Below, one piece after another: positions 51,977-60,450 of a DNA stretch of 64,000 nucleotides. The notes below the pieces were generated by a model. The model worked only from the letters and a program-made list of their open reading frames with translations. It did not search any database and was not told where the DNA came from. The DNA comes from Dolichospermum compactum NIES-806 (GTDB taxonomy: Bacteria > Cyanobacteriota > Cyanobacteriia > Cyanobacteriales > Nostocaceae), in the NCBI RefSeq assembly GCF_002368115.1, contig NZ_AP018316.1:3454496-3518495 (forward strand). Reading direction: 5' to 3'. How positions within the stretch are numbered: the stretch's first letter is position 1; the number at the start of each line of letters is the position of its first letter. The position numbers and the translations under genes were made by a program.

Positions 51977-52410
51977 ATAAGATCCCCGACTTCTTAGAGA
52001 AGTCGGGGATCTGACTCCTGCAACGAGATGTCAAAAATATGTTAATTGAGCAACATTTGATTAAACAAAATAAAATCTGCCCTTTCATCTATCTAAAGAA
52101 ATAGATTTTAGTTTGTAATTAATCTAAAATTAACTTATTGATAAAAAAGTGCTTTTTTTTGAACAAAGTTACAATTTTGGAAAAAAGTCTGATAGATTAT
52201 AGCCATAGTGTGGCGTATCCCTGCGAACTGCTTGCAGCAGCGCTTCGCGATCGCCGGATGCATCAGCCATAACTCAATATTATCATGGATTTTGTTGGGT
52301 TGAGCGACAGCGAAACCCAACCTACATTTCCTTGACCGACAAGTATTGCATCTCATCTGCGAGAATCTTATCAACTCAATTCCCTATTGTTAATTCAGTT
52401 GGTGCATATT
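51977..52410. other. Spacer after the Septu pair
   Basis: It holds the hairpin at 51980-52012, a CGCTTCGCGATCGC run with HIP1 (52241-52254), and a GTTGGGTT...AACCCAACCTAC foldback (52291-52324). No gene is seen; open frames on the minus strand here read through these repeats. Confidence 0.6.
51980..52012. repeat. Dispersed hairpin, GATCCCCGACTTC family (copy 8)
   Basis: Stem AGATCCCCGACTTCT, starting four bases after the ptuB-like stop. It probably acts as its terminator by position. Confidence 0.85.
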
Positions 52411-52929
52411 ATGGATATCTTATTTGTTCACGGTGAAGAAAGTCAAAACATCATCGGATGTTATGGAAATACAGAAGGAATTGCGGCTGTGGTTGTCACA
52501 GTATTTCCAGACAATAGTAAGTATGAAATTATTGATTCCGTTTTCCGTCGTCGTCTGGGATTGAAGCCAACTGCTGATGATTTAATAGAACTGGCTAACA
52601 CCCATAAAGTTAAATATATTATCGGCAATAAACTCATGGAAAACGTTTACAGTGGGGGAACATTAGAAAAAAATTATGAGTTTCCTATTGAAATTCAATG
52701 GGAAACCAATGAAATTAATGTTGAGAAATTACTGTTTCTCACCGAATGTTATCTCAATGAAGGTAGGTTAAATTTAGCTGCTGATGTCGAAAACGTCATC
52801 GAAAAAGAATTACGGTCTTTCGACCTGCAAAAATGCCGGGATTATGGTCAAGCGAGCCACAGGATATTTGCATTCTTTCATGCGATCGCTGCTGCGCGTT
52901 CATTCATCCCCTCCTGGGCAAAAGCTTAA
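52411..52929 (+). CDS. Conserved-looking protein of unknown function
   Basis: 172 residues from MDILFVHGEESQNIIGCYGN. I do not recognise a family. It appears globular, with an alpha/beta N-terminal half (IAAVVVTVFPDNSKYEIIDS) and a helical C-terminal half (LLFLTECYLNEGRLNLAADV). The ATG at 52411 is favoured over TTG at 52387. The next gene, a radical-SAM activase-like protein, starts 128 bases downstream, so co-transcription is possible but unproven. Codon use looks like its neighbours. Confidence 0.7.
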   Translation: MDILFVHGEESQNIIGCYGNTEGIAAVVVTVFPDNSKYEIIDSVFRRRLGLKPTADDLIELANTHKVKYIIGNKLMENVYSGGTLEKNYEFPIEIQWETNEINVEKLLFLTECYLNEGRLNLAADVENVIEKELRSFDLQKCRDYGQASHRIFAFFHAIAAARSFIPSWAKA

Positions 52930-53057
52930 AAAAACCTAAAGGTTAACTGCACCAAATAATCAAACTTTAAAAAGCTTATATTTTCTTTCTCCACACTTTT
53001 TCAGAGTCTCGCTATATTAGCAAGTAATAGGAAAAGTTGAAAAGGAGTTGAGAAAAG

Positions 53058-53681
53058 ATGGAAACTAAGCCCATGAACCCATCTCTAGCACTCGCGGACA
53101 TTCCCCCTGGTTATCTGAACATTATGGGTTATGTTGACCAATCAGAAGTTAATGGCCCCGGTTGTCGGGCTGTTGTCTGGGTACAAGGTTGTAACCGTGA
53201 GTGTTCTGGTTGCTTTAATCCCGACTCCTGGGCATTTGAGATTAATGATTTAGTTGCTATTGATACCCTCGCTGAAAGTATTCTCAAAAATCCCCAGAAT
53301 ACGGGTGTAACTTTTTCCGGTGGTGAACCATTTTGGCAAGCACCTGCACTAACAATTTTAGCCAAAAGGTTAAAAGCCGCAGGTTTAAATATCATGTCTT
53401 TTACTGGTTTTACACTCCAGCAATTACAATCTGATTCCGCACCTCCCGGTGCAAAAGAATTATTGGCAGAATTAGATATTTTGATTGATGGTCCTTTTAT
53501 CAAATCTCTAGCAATTAATTCTCCTGATTCTCCCGTTTCTTCTAGTAATCAAAAAGTCAATATCTTTAATCCAGAATTTGCAGATAAAATCACTTGGGCT
53601 AGTGATCAAATTGAAGTTCATATTCTCAAAGATGGTAATCGCATTGTTACAGGTTATCAAGGTTTATTGGAATTAAGCTAA
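53058..53681 (+). CDS. Radical-SAM activating-enzyme-like protein (NrdG type)
   Basis: 207 residues. The CX3CX2C cluster motif is VWVQGCNRECSGCFNPDSWA, typical of small glycyl-radical activases, followed by TGVTFSGGEPFWQAPALTIL (SAM-binding GGEP) and LAELDILIDGPFIK. NrdG proteins activate anaerobic ribonucleotide reductase, but no nrdD or other glycyl-radical enzyme lies in this window. The real target may therefore be elsewhere or different. AAAGGAG is 10 bases upstream of the ATG. It is followed by a strong two-way hairpin. Confidence 0.85.
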   Translation: METKPMNPSLALADIPPGYLNIMGYVDQSEVNGPGCRAVVWVQGCNRECSGCFNPDSWAFEINDLVAIDTLAESILKNPQNTGVTFSGGEPFWQAPALTILAKRLKAAGLNIMSFTGFTLQQLQSDSAPPGAKELLAELDILIDGPFIKSLAINSPDSPVSSSNQKVNIFNPEFADKITWASDQIEVHILKDGNRIVTGYQGLLELS

Positions 53682-53686
53682 TTTTA

Positions 53687-53728
53687 GAGAGGCTGAAAAA
53701 TCAAGGTATTTTCGGTTTTCAGCCTCTC
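53687..53728. terminator. Two-way terminator between convergent genes
   Basis: GAGAGGCTGAAAA pairs with TTTTCAGCCTCTC around a 16-base loop, with A/T runs at the loop side. It lies just after the radical-SAM gene and before the convergent DUF305 gene. Confidence 0.8.
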
Positions 53729-53809
53729 AAATTTGGAACTGCTAAAATTCTTCATACAACCAGCCGTAACGATTATAAATCAAGCGCAATATACGGGTTT
53801 CACAATGGT

Positions 53810-54505
53810 TTATACAGGCTTTAACTTATACCAACTTTGATACCATTGCTGCATTTGGTTAATTTCTACCATTTGAGTTTTAATGATAGACTTAGCCAAA
53901 TTACGGATTTCTGGTTTGGCAGTTTTTTTAACAATCATCTGTGACATCTTGACAGCCATACGATGATGAGGAATCATTTGACGAATAAATTCTTTATCAA
54001 AATCTGGTGCATTTTTTAATGTTTCTAAATCCATATTCATGCAGCGCATTCTACCATTCATCGGCATTTTCATATTGTCTGGTGGATTCATCTGTTGGCA
54101 CATATTCCCATGACCTGTCATCATTTCTTGATCAGTCATAGTCATTACAGGTACTTCTTTACCGTACCATGTTTTATACCAGGTTTGTATCTGTTCAATT
54201 TCGCGGGTTTGGTCTTTTTTAATAGCAACTGCTAGGTTCTTAATTTCTGGATGTTGTGCGCGAGTTGATGCAATATCAGCCATTTCTACGGCTTGCTGAT
54301 GGTGCGGAATCATCATTTCGATAAAATGCTGATCTGTTTGCATCATCATTCCTTTTTTAGGGGGATTAGCTTGTTTAGATGAATGATGAGAATTGTGTTC
54401 AGAATTGGGAGTTTGTGCTTGCGTGTTACTGACGATTAATAATCCACTAACAGCACTACTGCTTACTAACCCAATCAAACCATAAATCAAATTTTTGCTT
54501 TTCAT
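53810..54505 (-). CDS. DUF305 secreted ferritin-like protein
   Basis: 231 residues. A signal peptide (LIGLVSSSAVSGLLIVSNTQ, cut near 31) precedes two DUF305 helical repeats, each with a metal-like HH pair: FIEMMIPHHQQAVEMADIA and FIRQMIPHHRMAVKMSQMIV. Met/His-rich stretches lie between (MTGHGNMCQQMNPPDNMKMP). The composition suggests copper or other metal binding in the periplasm; members often lie with copper-resistance genes, which are absent here. Confidence 0.88.
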   Translation of the reverse strand: MKSKNLIYGLIGLVSSSAVSGLLIVSNTQAQTPNSEHNSHHSSKQANPPKKGMMMQTDQHFIEMMIPHHQQAVEMADIASTRAQHPEIKNLAVAIKKDQTREIEQIQTWYKTWYGKEVPVMTMTDQEMMTGHGNMCQQMNPPDNMKMPMNGRMRCMNMDLETLKNAPDFDKEFIRQMIPHHRMAVKMSQMIVKKTAKPEIRNLAKSIIKTQMVEINQMQQWYQSWYKLKPV

Positions 54506-54778
54506 AACTTGTTTTTCCTTGAAAATATGAAGATTTAATAGTAAAAGTCATTAAACCTAACTGTTGCAAATATTTGGAACCAGTTATGCGTTTAACTAAA
54601 TTCTAGCTTTTCATGGGAATATGAAATCAAGATGAAATGTTTTGTGATATTAATCTTTATTAACAAAATAACTAGTACAGGTCGGCGGAAATAAATAGAC
54701 CATTCCAAACTACTGGAAAGCTCATTGTATATTCGTTTTGACTTTTGACGAACGCCTTGCGGTACTAGCTATCAAGTT
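54506..54778. other. Spacer with CTAGTAC element
   Basis: Apart from the element at 54672-54768 there are ~160 bases of AT-rich DNA that should hold the DUF305 promoter. No gene is seen. Confidence 0.6.
54672..54768. repeat. CTAGTAC-ended dispersed element, copy 5
   Basis: From CTAGTACAGGTCGGCGGAAA to GACGAACGCCTTGCGGTACT-AG, with intact CTAGTAC/GTACTAG tips. It is the inverted counterpart of the copy at 4940, to which it is very similar. Confidence 0.8.
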
Positions 54779-55648
54779 TCAACGTTTAAAAATTATCATT
54801 TTATTACCTACTACTGGACTACGGGCAATTATTTTCTCTTGAAAATCAACAACTTCTAAATGGACAAAATTAAGTTCTTGAGAACGTTGTAATATATCCG
54901 CAGCTAGTTTATCCTGTTGAGATTTTTCCAGATTATACCAAATATCGCTAATTTTCACAGTTAAATCACTAGTACGGAAATTAGCTTGCAGAGGTTTTAT
55001 GAGTTGAGAAATAATATTTTTATCCTTAGTATTCTTAACAGAAACGCTAATATCCGAAAACTGATTTTCAATTGCTGCTAGTAAAGCTTGTTCAGGTGTT
55101 AATTCGACAACTGGAGTCCGGCTAGTTTCTGGTTTTATCACTGGAGTTGGTATGACTTCAGGTTCAACAACTGGGGTGGGAATTGGTTCTGGTTCTATAG
55201 CTGGGGTTGGTATGACTTCTGGTTCTATAACTGGGGTGGGAGTTGGTTCTGGTTCTATAATTGATTTTGGTGGGATAACCTCTTCTACCGGGGGAACAGT
55301 TGCGAATTCAACAGATTTAGGAATAAACATAAATGTGGTGATTCCTATTGTCACCACAAAAATTGCTGCAAAAATCCCTGTCAGCACCGTATCTGATACA
55401 TTGTTAGATATATTTGATGGTAAAAATAAGCGGAATGTCCTTAAAAATCCATCCCAACGCGATAAAAAATTAGTTTTTTTCTGAGTATCAGCGGGTGTTT
55501 CTGTCTCCAGTTTAACTACTGTAGTTTCTAAAACACCAATCGTTCTCCGTAAAACTTGGATAATTGCCGTTTTCCAAATTGGTTGATTTTTTTGATAGAG
55601 TGTGGGTGCGGGTTCATTTTTTGGTTTTCTGCGTTTGTCTCCTGACAT
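54779..55648 (-). CDS. Single-span membrane protein with Pro-rich repeats
   Basis: 289 residues from MSGDKRRKPKNEPAPTLYQK. An N-terminal cytoplasmic part (~95) precedes one membrane helix (VLTGIFAAIFVVTIGITTFM). A proline-rich repetitive linker follows (EPEVIPTPAIEPEPIPTPVV and onward; about four units), then a ~110-residue outer domain (LTPEQALLAAIENQFSDISV to the end). The linker looks made to span the periplasm or peptidoglycan. I do not recognise the domains; function unknown. The ATG at 55648 is chosen over TTG at 55663. Confidence 0.78.
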   Translation of the reverse strand: MSGDKRRKPKNEPAPTLYQKNQPIWKTAIIQVLRRTIGVLETTVVKLETETPADTQKKTNFLSRWDGFLRTFRLFLPSNISNNVSDTVLTGIFAAIFVVTIGITTFMFIPKSVEFATVPPVEEVIPPKSIIEPEPTPTPVIEPEVIPTPAIEPEPIPTPVVEPEVIPTPVIKPETSRTPVVELTPEQALLAAIENQFSDISVSVKNTKDKNIISQLIKPLQANFRTSDLTVKISDIWYNLEKSQQDKLAADILQRSQELNFVHLEVVDFQEKIIARSPVVGNKMIIFKR

Positions 55649-55827
55649 GGAACTTTTACCCAAATTAGCTAATCAAAAATATAGAAAACATACAGCAGGA
55701 GTCAGGAGTCAGAAGTCAGGAGTAAAACTGGCTTGGTGTCTGCCTTTGCAGTTATATCCTGTACCTCATTGATCTGCAATTTGCTGTATTTTGACTATAA
55801 TCATCTATTGTGCCATTTTAATAAAAT

Positions 55828-56727
55828 ATGAATATTAACCGCCGTCAATTTTTGTTTTTAAGTGGAATCAGCACCATAGCATCTGGATTTCTGAGTGGGA
55901 AATTGTCAAATTCAAATTCTCTCATAGAATCAGCAACAGCAGCTAAACCAGTCAAAAAAGATTTATTATTGCGTTTTGTCTCCGTTGCTGATACAGGAAC
56001 TGGGACTAAAGGACAATATGCTGTAGCAAATGCTATGAATTTTTATCATCAGCAAAATCCTTATAATTTGGTAGTTTTAGCTGGTGACAATATCTATAAT
56101 AATGGGGAAATTGAGAAAATCAATGCAGTTTTTGAGCGTCCCTATCAACCTTTACTAAAAAATGGTGTCAAGTTTCATGCTTGTTTAGGTAATCATGATA
56201 TTCGCACTGATAATGGTGTTCCCCAAGTTAAATATCCTGGTTTTAATATGCAGGGACGTTATTACACATTTAGTCAAAATAAAGTTCAGTTTTTTGCGTT
56301 AGATACTAATGGTAATGCTGATTGGAAAAATCAATTAATTTGGTTAGAGAAGGAATTAAGTCTGAGTAAAGCACCGTGGAAAGTTGTCTTTGGTCATCAT
56401 CCCATTTATTCATCTGGTAATTATGGGAGTAACAAAAATTTTATTAAAACCTTTACTCCGCTGTTTAAAAAATACAATGTTCAACTTTATATCAATGGCC
56501 ATGAACATAATTATGAACGCACTCGCGCTATTAATGGAACTACCTATTTAATCTGTGGTGCTGGTGCTGGTAATCGTCCGGTTGGTCGTTCTCAATGGAC
56601 AGAATATTCAACCAGTGATTTGAGTTTTGCTGCTTATGATGTGTATGCAGATAGAATGGAAGTGAGCGCTATTGGTACTAATAATCGCGTTTTTGATCAG
56701 GGTGTAATTAAATTAAAAAGTGTTTAA
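55828..56727 (+). CDS. Tat-exported metallophosphoesterase (purple acid phosphatase-like)
   Basis: 299 residues. The N-terminus NINRRQFLFLSGISTIASGF is a twin-arginine signal. The metal motifs run in order: VSVADTGTGTKGQ (D-type first motif), VVLAGDNIYNNGE (GDN), CLGNHDIR (GNHD), VVFGHHPIYSSG (GHHP) and YINGHEHNYER (GHEH). It should hydrolyse phosphate esters outside the cytoplasm, perhaps for phosphorus supply. Its export would need the Tat pore, whose TatA subunit is encoded at 6656. Confidence 0.93.
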   Translation: MNINRRQFLFLSGISTIASGFLSGKLSNSNSLIESATAAKPVKKDLLLRFVSVADTGTGTKGQYAVANAMNFYHQQNPYNLVVLAGDNIYNNGEIEKINAVFERPYQPLLKNGVKFHACLGNHDIRTDNGVPQVKYPGFNMQGRYYTFSQNKVQFFALDTNGNADWKNQLIWLEKELSLSKAPWKVVFGHHPIYSSGNYGSNKNFIKTFTPLFKKYNVQLYINGHEHNYERTRAINGTTYLICGAGAGNRPVGRSQWTEYSTSDLSFAAYDVYADRMEVSAIGTNNRVFDQGVIKLKSV

Positions 56728-56831
56728 TGAAAGGAATTTTAGGGGCAACCCCCTGTGGTTGCCCAGAGTCAGAAAGAAGAATAATCAATATCAAAGAACT
56801 TTTCCTCCCCCTGTTCCCTGTTCCCTGCTAT

Positions 56832-57068
56832 TTAGTAGTGGTTGAGGTTGATTCCTGCTTCTTTTGCCATTGCGTCTAAACCTTTAAATTCTAAGGTTTT
56901 GATGGCTTTGGTGGAAAGTTTCAATTTTACCCAACGGTTACCAGCAGGCCACCAAACCCGCTTTGTTTGCAGATTAACGTGCTGTAGACGCTTGGTGTGA
57001 CGGTTAGAGTGGGAAACGGAACAAGCGTTATTGGCTTTTTTACCAGTTAGTTCACAACGACGGGACAT
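56832..57068 (-). CDS. rpmB: Ribosomal protein bL28
   Basis: 78 residues, MSRRCELTGKKANNACSVSH, then NRHTKRLQHVNLQTKRVWWP and the LSTKAIKTLEFKGLDAMAKE end; standard length for the family. It is a large-subunit protein needed for joining of the subunits. It is monocistronic here. A short AGTTCTATTTTAAG stretch upstream probably holds its promoter. Confidence 0.97.
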   Translation of the reverse strand: MSRRCELTGKKANNACSVSHSNRHTKRLQHVNLQTKRVWWPAGNRWVKLKLSTKAIKTLEFKGLDAMAKEAGINLNHY

Positions 57069-57230
57069 AATAAATATCTCCTAGAGTTCTATTTTAAGAC
57101 AACCTTCCCATTATATCTCAACAAGTTCGGGTAAAAGAATAATTATCTAGTATCTGGGGAATTATGGCAAGCATTACCGACTTTTTGAGAAAATCCTAAT
57201 CTTGACTTTTAATTACTTGTGTTATTCTTG

Positions 57231-57240
57231 TGTATATACA
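57231..57240. promoter_or_regulatory. Palindrome upstream of brnT
   Basis: TGTATATACA lies 19 bases before the brnT start, downstream of a TTGACT (57202-57207) that may be a -35 box. It is a plausible BrnA autoregulation site; the short length leaves room for chance. Confidence 0.35.
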
Positions 57241-57259
57241 AAATGTATTTATAAAGTAA

Positions 57260-57547
57260 ATGGAATTTGAATGGGACGAACATAAAAATCAACACAATCA
57301 GAAAAAACATGGACTTAGCTTTGAGGAAGCACAAGAAATTTTTCAGGGAATCGTTTTTACGTCAATTGATGAACGATTTGACTATGATGAAGAAATTAGA
57401 GAAATTACTATTGGTGCAATACAAGGAATTATTGTTGTCACCGTAGCCCATACCGAAAGAAACGGCAAAATCCGTCTGATTTAAGCCCGAAAAGCCACCC
57501 CTAAAAAAAGGAGACAATACTATGAATATCTCGCCGAAACGTCTTGA
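57260..57547 (+). pseudogene. brnT: BrnT toxin gene with a premature stop
   Basis: The open part (57260-57484) encodes 74 residues: MEFEWDEHKNQHNQKKHGLS, FEEAQEIFQGIVFTSIDERF and IREITIGAIQGIIVVTVAHT, a normal BrnT start and core. TAA at 57482 ends it after KIRLI. The same frame then reads on as ARKATPKKRRQYYEYLAETS to 57547, the expected BrnT C-terminus (usually IISARKA). One base change (TCA to TAA) explains the loss. The full frame would overlap brnA by 26 bases, normal for the pair. The missing basic helix probably disables this ribosome-dependent RNase toxin. Confidence 0.82.
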
Positions 57548-57773
57548 AGAAATCCAAAATATCCCAGATTCTGCTATTGATACTTCTGATATTCCCGAAT
57601 TAGATGATAACTTTTGGCAAACCGCTAAAATGGTGAAACCTATTACTAAAAAAGCTATTTCCATTCGCTTAGATAGTGACGTTTTGGAATGGTTCAAACA
57701 CCAGGGAAAAGGCTATCAATCAATGATTAATACTGTGCTGCGTTCTTATATTAACCATCAAGAAAATCTCTAA
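57522..57773 (+). CDS. brnA: BrnA-family antitoxin
   Basis: 83 residues. The N-terminus (MNISPKRLEEIQNIPDSAID) binds the toxin, and the C-terminal ribbon-helix-helix (KKAISIRLDSDVLEWFKHQG then KGYQSMINTVLRSYINHQ) binds DNA; it matches BrnA. It is intact although the toxin gene upstream is cut short. AAAGGAGACAATACT precedes the ATG. Confidence 0.88.
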   Translation: MNISPKRLEEIQNIPDSAIDTSDIPELDDNFWQTAKMVKPITKKAISIRLDSDVLEWFKHQGKGYQSMINTVLRSYINHQENL

Positions 57774-57789
57774 AAAAATAAAGTGTTAC

Positions 57790-57814
57790 AACCGACTTCT
57801 CGGAGAAGTCGGTT
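57790..57814. repeat. Short hairpin of the GACTTC family (copy 9)
   Basis: AACCGACTTCTC pairs with GAGAAGTCGGTT. It is a shorter relative of the GATCCCCGACTTC hairpins, between convergent brnA and htpG. Confidence 0.7.
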
Positions 57815-57824
57815 ATCTGGCTGT

Positions 57825-59792
57825 TTATTTGCTGGCTTGTTCTGTTAGCTTGGTAAGTACGTCATTGGAACGTTCTACAAAGGATTTCATGCCATCTGCA
57901 TCAAACCCTTTTTGCGATATCAGTGCCAGATCATAAACGTGCTGACACATCATATTTACTAATTGACTTGAAGGTGATTCACCATCACCTTGAATAATAC
58001 TACCTTGACTGATATTAACCAAGTTTTGAATTAACGGGTGAGCAGTATTTACTAGTAAAATATGTTCCTCGGGAAATTCAACGGTTTGCTGCTGCATCAT
58101 AGCGCTCATTTCTCGCATCCGGCGGAGAAATTCGGGTAATAATACCATTGCAGGTGGTGTGCCTTGAGGATCATCTGATTTCAAGGATTCGGTGCGGATG
58201 TTGAGTTTGGGCTTGTTGAGGGCTTTTTCAAATAGTTCTTTAATGACTTCTCCTTTGGTTTTGTTGGTGGTGGGGTCAACAATTTCGCCAGTTTTGTCAT
58301 CGAGGAGGGTGTTATCGAGGTCAGAGTCTACCCGTGTAAATTTAACGTCTCGATATTCTTGTTCTAGGAAGTTGATGAAGTGGGTATCAATGAATGAGTC
58401 CATATAGAGGACTTCTAAACCTTGATTTTTGTGGAGTTCAATATAAGTGGCTTGACTGGCTGCATCTGTGCTGTAGAATACCTTATTCTCGTGACGTTCT
58501 TTGTTCCGTTCTAAGTATTCTTTCAGGGTGGTGTAGGGGATGCTGGTCGCGTTTGCTGGGGTAACATCTTGCCACGCATCACCATCTGTAGATTGGACTT
58601 CAACGGCTGCGGTGTCGGCTACAGGGGCTTCTAATTTGGCTGTGCTACGGAAGATGATAATGTCTTCAACTTGTTTTTTGAATTTCTCATCGTTGAGAAC
58701 GCCAAATTTCACGAATGTTCCTAAGTCTTTCCAGGCTGTTACGTATTGTTCGCGGTCATCACGGTATAACTCTTTGAGTCTATCACCGACTTTTTTGGCT
58801 ATATAATCGCCAATTCTTCTAATAGTGCGATCGCCTTGTAATGCACTTCGAGAAACGTTCAAAGGTATATCAGTGCTATCAATCACGCCCCGCATGGGCA
58901 TTAAAAACTGGGGAATAATTTCCTCACAGTTATCACTCACAAACACCTGATTGCAGAATAATTTAATTTGTCCTTTGGTAACATCTACATCAGGACGCAT
59001 TTTCGGGAAATACAAAATCCCATTAATCACAAAGGGATAATCTGTATTTAAATGCACCCACAGCAAAGGTTCTTCTTGGAAAGGATACAAATAGCGGTAA
59101 AACTCTAAATAATCTTCCTTGGTGAGATTACTGGGAGATTCACGCCACGCAGCTTTTTGTTTATTTAAAACTTCCCCATCCATTTTAATGGGAACTGACA
59201 TGAAATCGCAGTAAGTCTTGACAAGATTTCTAATTCGTGCTGGTTCGAGAAACTCCTCTTCTTCTCCTTCCAATGTGAGAATAATCGTAGTCCCACGAGT
59301 GGTGCGAGGAGATTCATCTAAAACAAATTTAGGTGAACCATCACAAGTCCAACGCACAGCTTGTGCGCCTTCTTGGTAAGATAGAGTATCAATCTCTACT
59401 TGTTTTGCTACCATGAAGGATGAGTAGAAACCCAAACCGAAATGACCGATAATCGGTTGATCTGCCTTACCTTCATACTTGTCAATAAATTCTTCAGCAC
59501 TAGAGAAAGCAACTTGGTTAATGTATTTTTTTACTTCCTCTGCGGTCATACCAATGCCATTATCAGTAATGGAGAGGATTTTGTTGTCTTTATCAATGCT
59601 AATGGTAATTTCTGGTTCGCCAATTTCGCCATTGTATTCCCCAGCACGGGATACCATGTTTAACTTCTGGATAGCGTCTACCCCGTTGGATACCAGTTCC
59701 CGCAAGAAGATTTGATGATCTGAGTAGAGAGACTTCTTGATAATCGGGAAAATATTATCGGTATGAATACTGATATTGCCTTGTTCTAACAT
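57825..59792 (-). CDS. htpG: Molecular chaperone HtpG (Hsp90)
   Basis: 655 residues. The N-terminal GHKL ATP domain has LRELVSNGVDAIQKL, ITDNGIGMTAEEVKKYI and GHFGLGFYSSFMVAKQVEID. The middle domain has WVHLNTDYPFVINGILYFPK and IPLNVSRSALQGDRTIRRIG with the catalytic Arg. The C-terminal dimer domain ends LTEQASK. In cyanobacteria HtpG aids stress tolerance and phycobilisome assembly. It is monocistronic. Confidence 0.98.
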   Translation of the reverse strand: MLEQGNISIHTDNIFPIIKKSLYSDHQIFLRELVSNGVDAIQKLNMVSRAGEYNGEIGEPEITISIDKDNKILSITDNGIGMTAEEVKKYINQVAFSSAEEFIDKYEGKADQPIIGHFGLGFYSSFMVAKQVEIDTLSYQEGAQAVRWTCDGSPKFVLDESPRTTRGTTIILTLEGEEEEFLEPARIRNLVKTYCDFMSVPIKMDGEVLNKQKAAWRESPSNLTKEDYLEFYRYLYPFQEEPLLWVHLNTDYPFVINGILYFPKMRPDVDVTKGQIKLFCNQVFVSDNCEEIIPQFLMPMRGVIDSTDIPLNVSRSALQGDRTIRRIGDYIAKKVGDRLKELYRDDREQYVTAWKDLGTFVKFGVLNDEKFKKQVEDIIIFRSTAKLEAPVADTAAVEVQSTDGDAWQDVTPANATSIPYTTLKEYLERNKERHENKVFYSTDAASQATYIELHKNQGLEVLYMDSFIDTHFINFLEQEYRDVKFTRVDSDLDNTLLDDKTGEIVDPTTNKTKGEVIKELFEKALNKPKLNIRTESLKSDDPQGTPPAMVLLPEFLRRMREMSAMMQQQTVEFPEEHILLVNTAHPLIQNLVNISQGSIIQGDGESPSSQLVNMMCQHVYDLALISQKGFDADGMKSFVERSNDVLTKLTEQASK

Positions 59793-60002
59793 AGTTATCC
59801 GTCGGTTTTACTTGCAGATATATTTTATGAAAATCAATTTTCGGTGATTTTATCTCTTTTGGAGTCAGGAATACCTCTTAATTATGATTCGGATTACACT
59901 ACCATCATGCTAGACTGGGGACTGAAGACTAAAGACAGTGGTAAAGCCCAACTTCCTAGCAACCTCTAGCAAGACATAGATTCTTACAATGGACTTAAAG
60001 CC

Positions 60003-60284
60003 GTGTCCGGTTATACCACTGCTCGTGTAGCAGCTACACCGGAAGCATTACAAAAAGCTTATGCCGAAATGGTGACAAGACAACAAGAAGAAACTGAAAA
60101 ACAAGCATTATTTAAAGCCTCCGCAGACGCAGCCAAACAAGCAGAATGGGAGTTACATAATGCTGTTTTAGTCATGAAAGAAGCAGTAAAAGGTCAATTT
60201 GGGTCAGATAGTGATGCAGCCCAAGCAGTAGGTTTCAAGAAGAAATCAGAACGGAAACGTCCCACCAAAAAGAAAACCGAGTAG
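60003..60284 (+). CDS. Small helical protein of unknown function
   Basis: 93 residues starting at GTG 60003 (MSGYTTARVAATPEALQKAY). A long charged helix (MVTRQQEETEKQALFKASAD then AAKQAEWELHNAVLVMKEAV) probably forms a coiled coil. A basic Lys-rich tail follows (KKKSERKRPTKKKTE), which could bind nucleic acid. It has the look of a conserved cyanobacterial protein, but I cannot name the family. No ribosome site is clear. Confidence 0.65.
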   Translation: MSGYTTARVAATPEALQKAYAEMVTRQQEETEKQALFKASADAAKQAEWELHNAVLVMKEAVKGQFGSDSDAAQAVGFKKKSERKRPTKKKTE

Positions 60285-60450
60285 ATAAACAAGGATATTC
60301 TCATGATCCCATACCATTTTTTTATGAAGCTGCGTTGAATTTTGCAACCTTGTCTTTTCCTCCTCTGTGTTCTCTGTGCCTCTGTGGTTCGTTCCTTTCT
60401 AAATTTGGGGCATCTTTATACAGAATTGGTATTATAACAAGCGATCGCAC

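Noticed and set aside
52135..52374. 79-codon minus-strand frame after the Septu pair
   Set aside because: It crosses two dispersed repeats and has no family resemblance.
51977..52410. Possible retron RNA next to the HNH nuclease
   Set aside because: No reverse transcriptase gene lies near, and the structures seen belong to dispersed repeat families.
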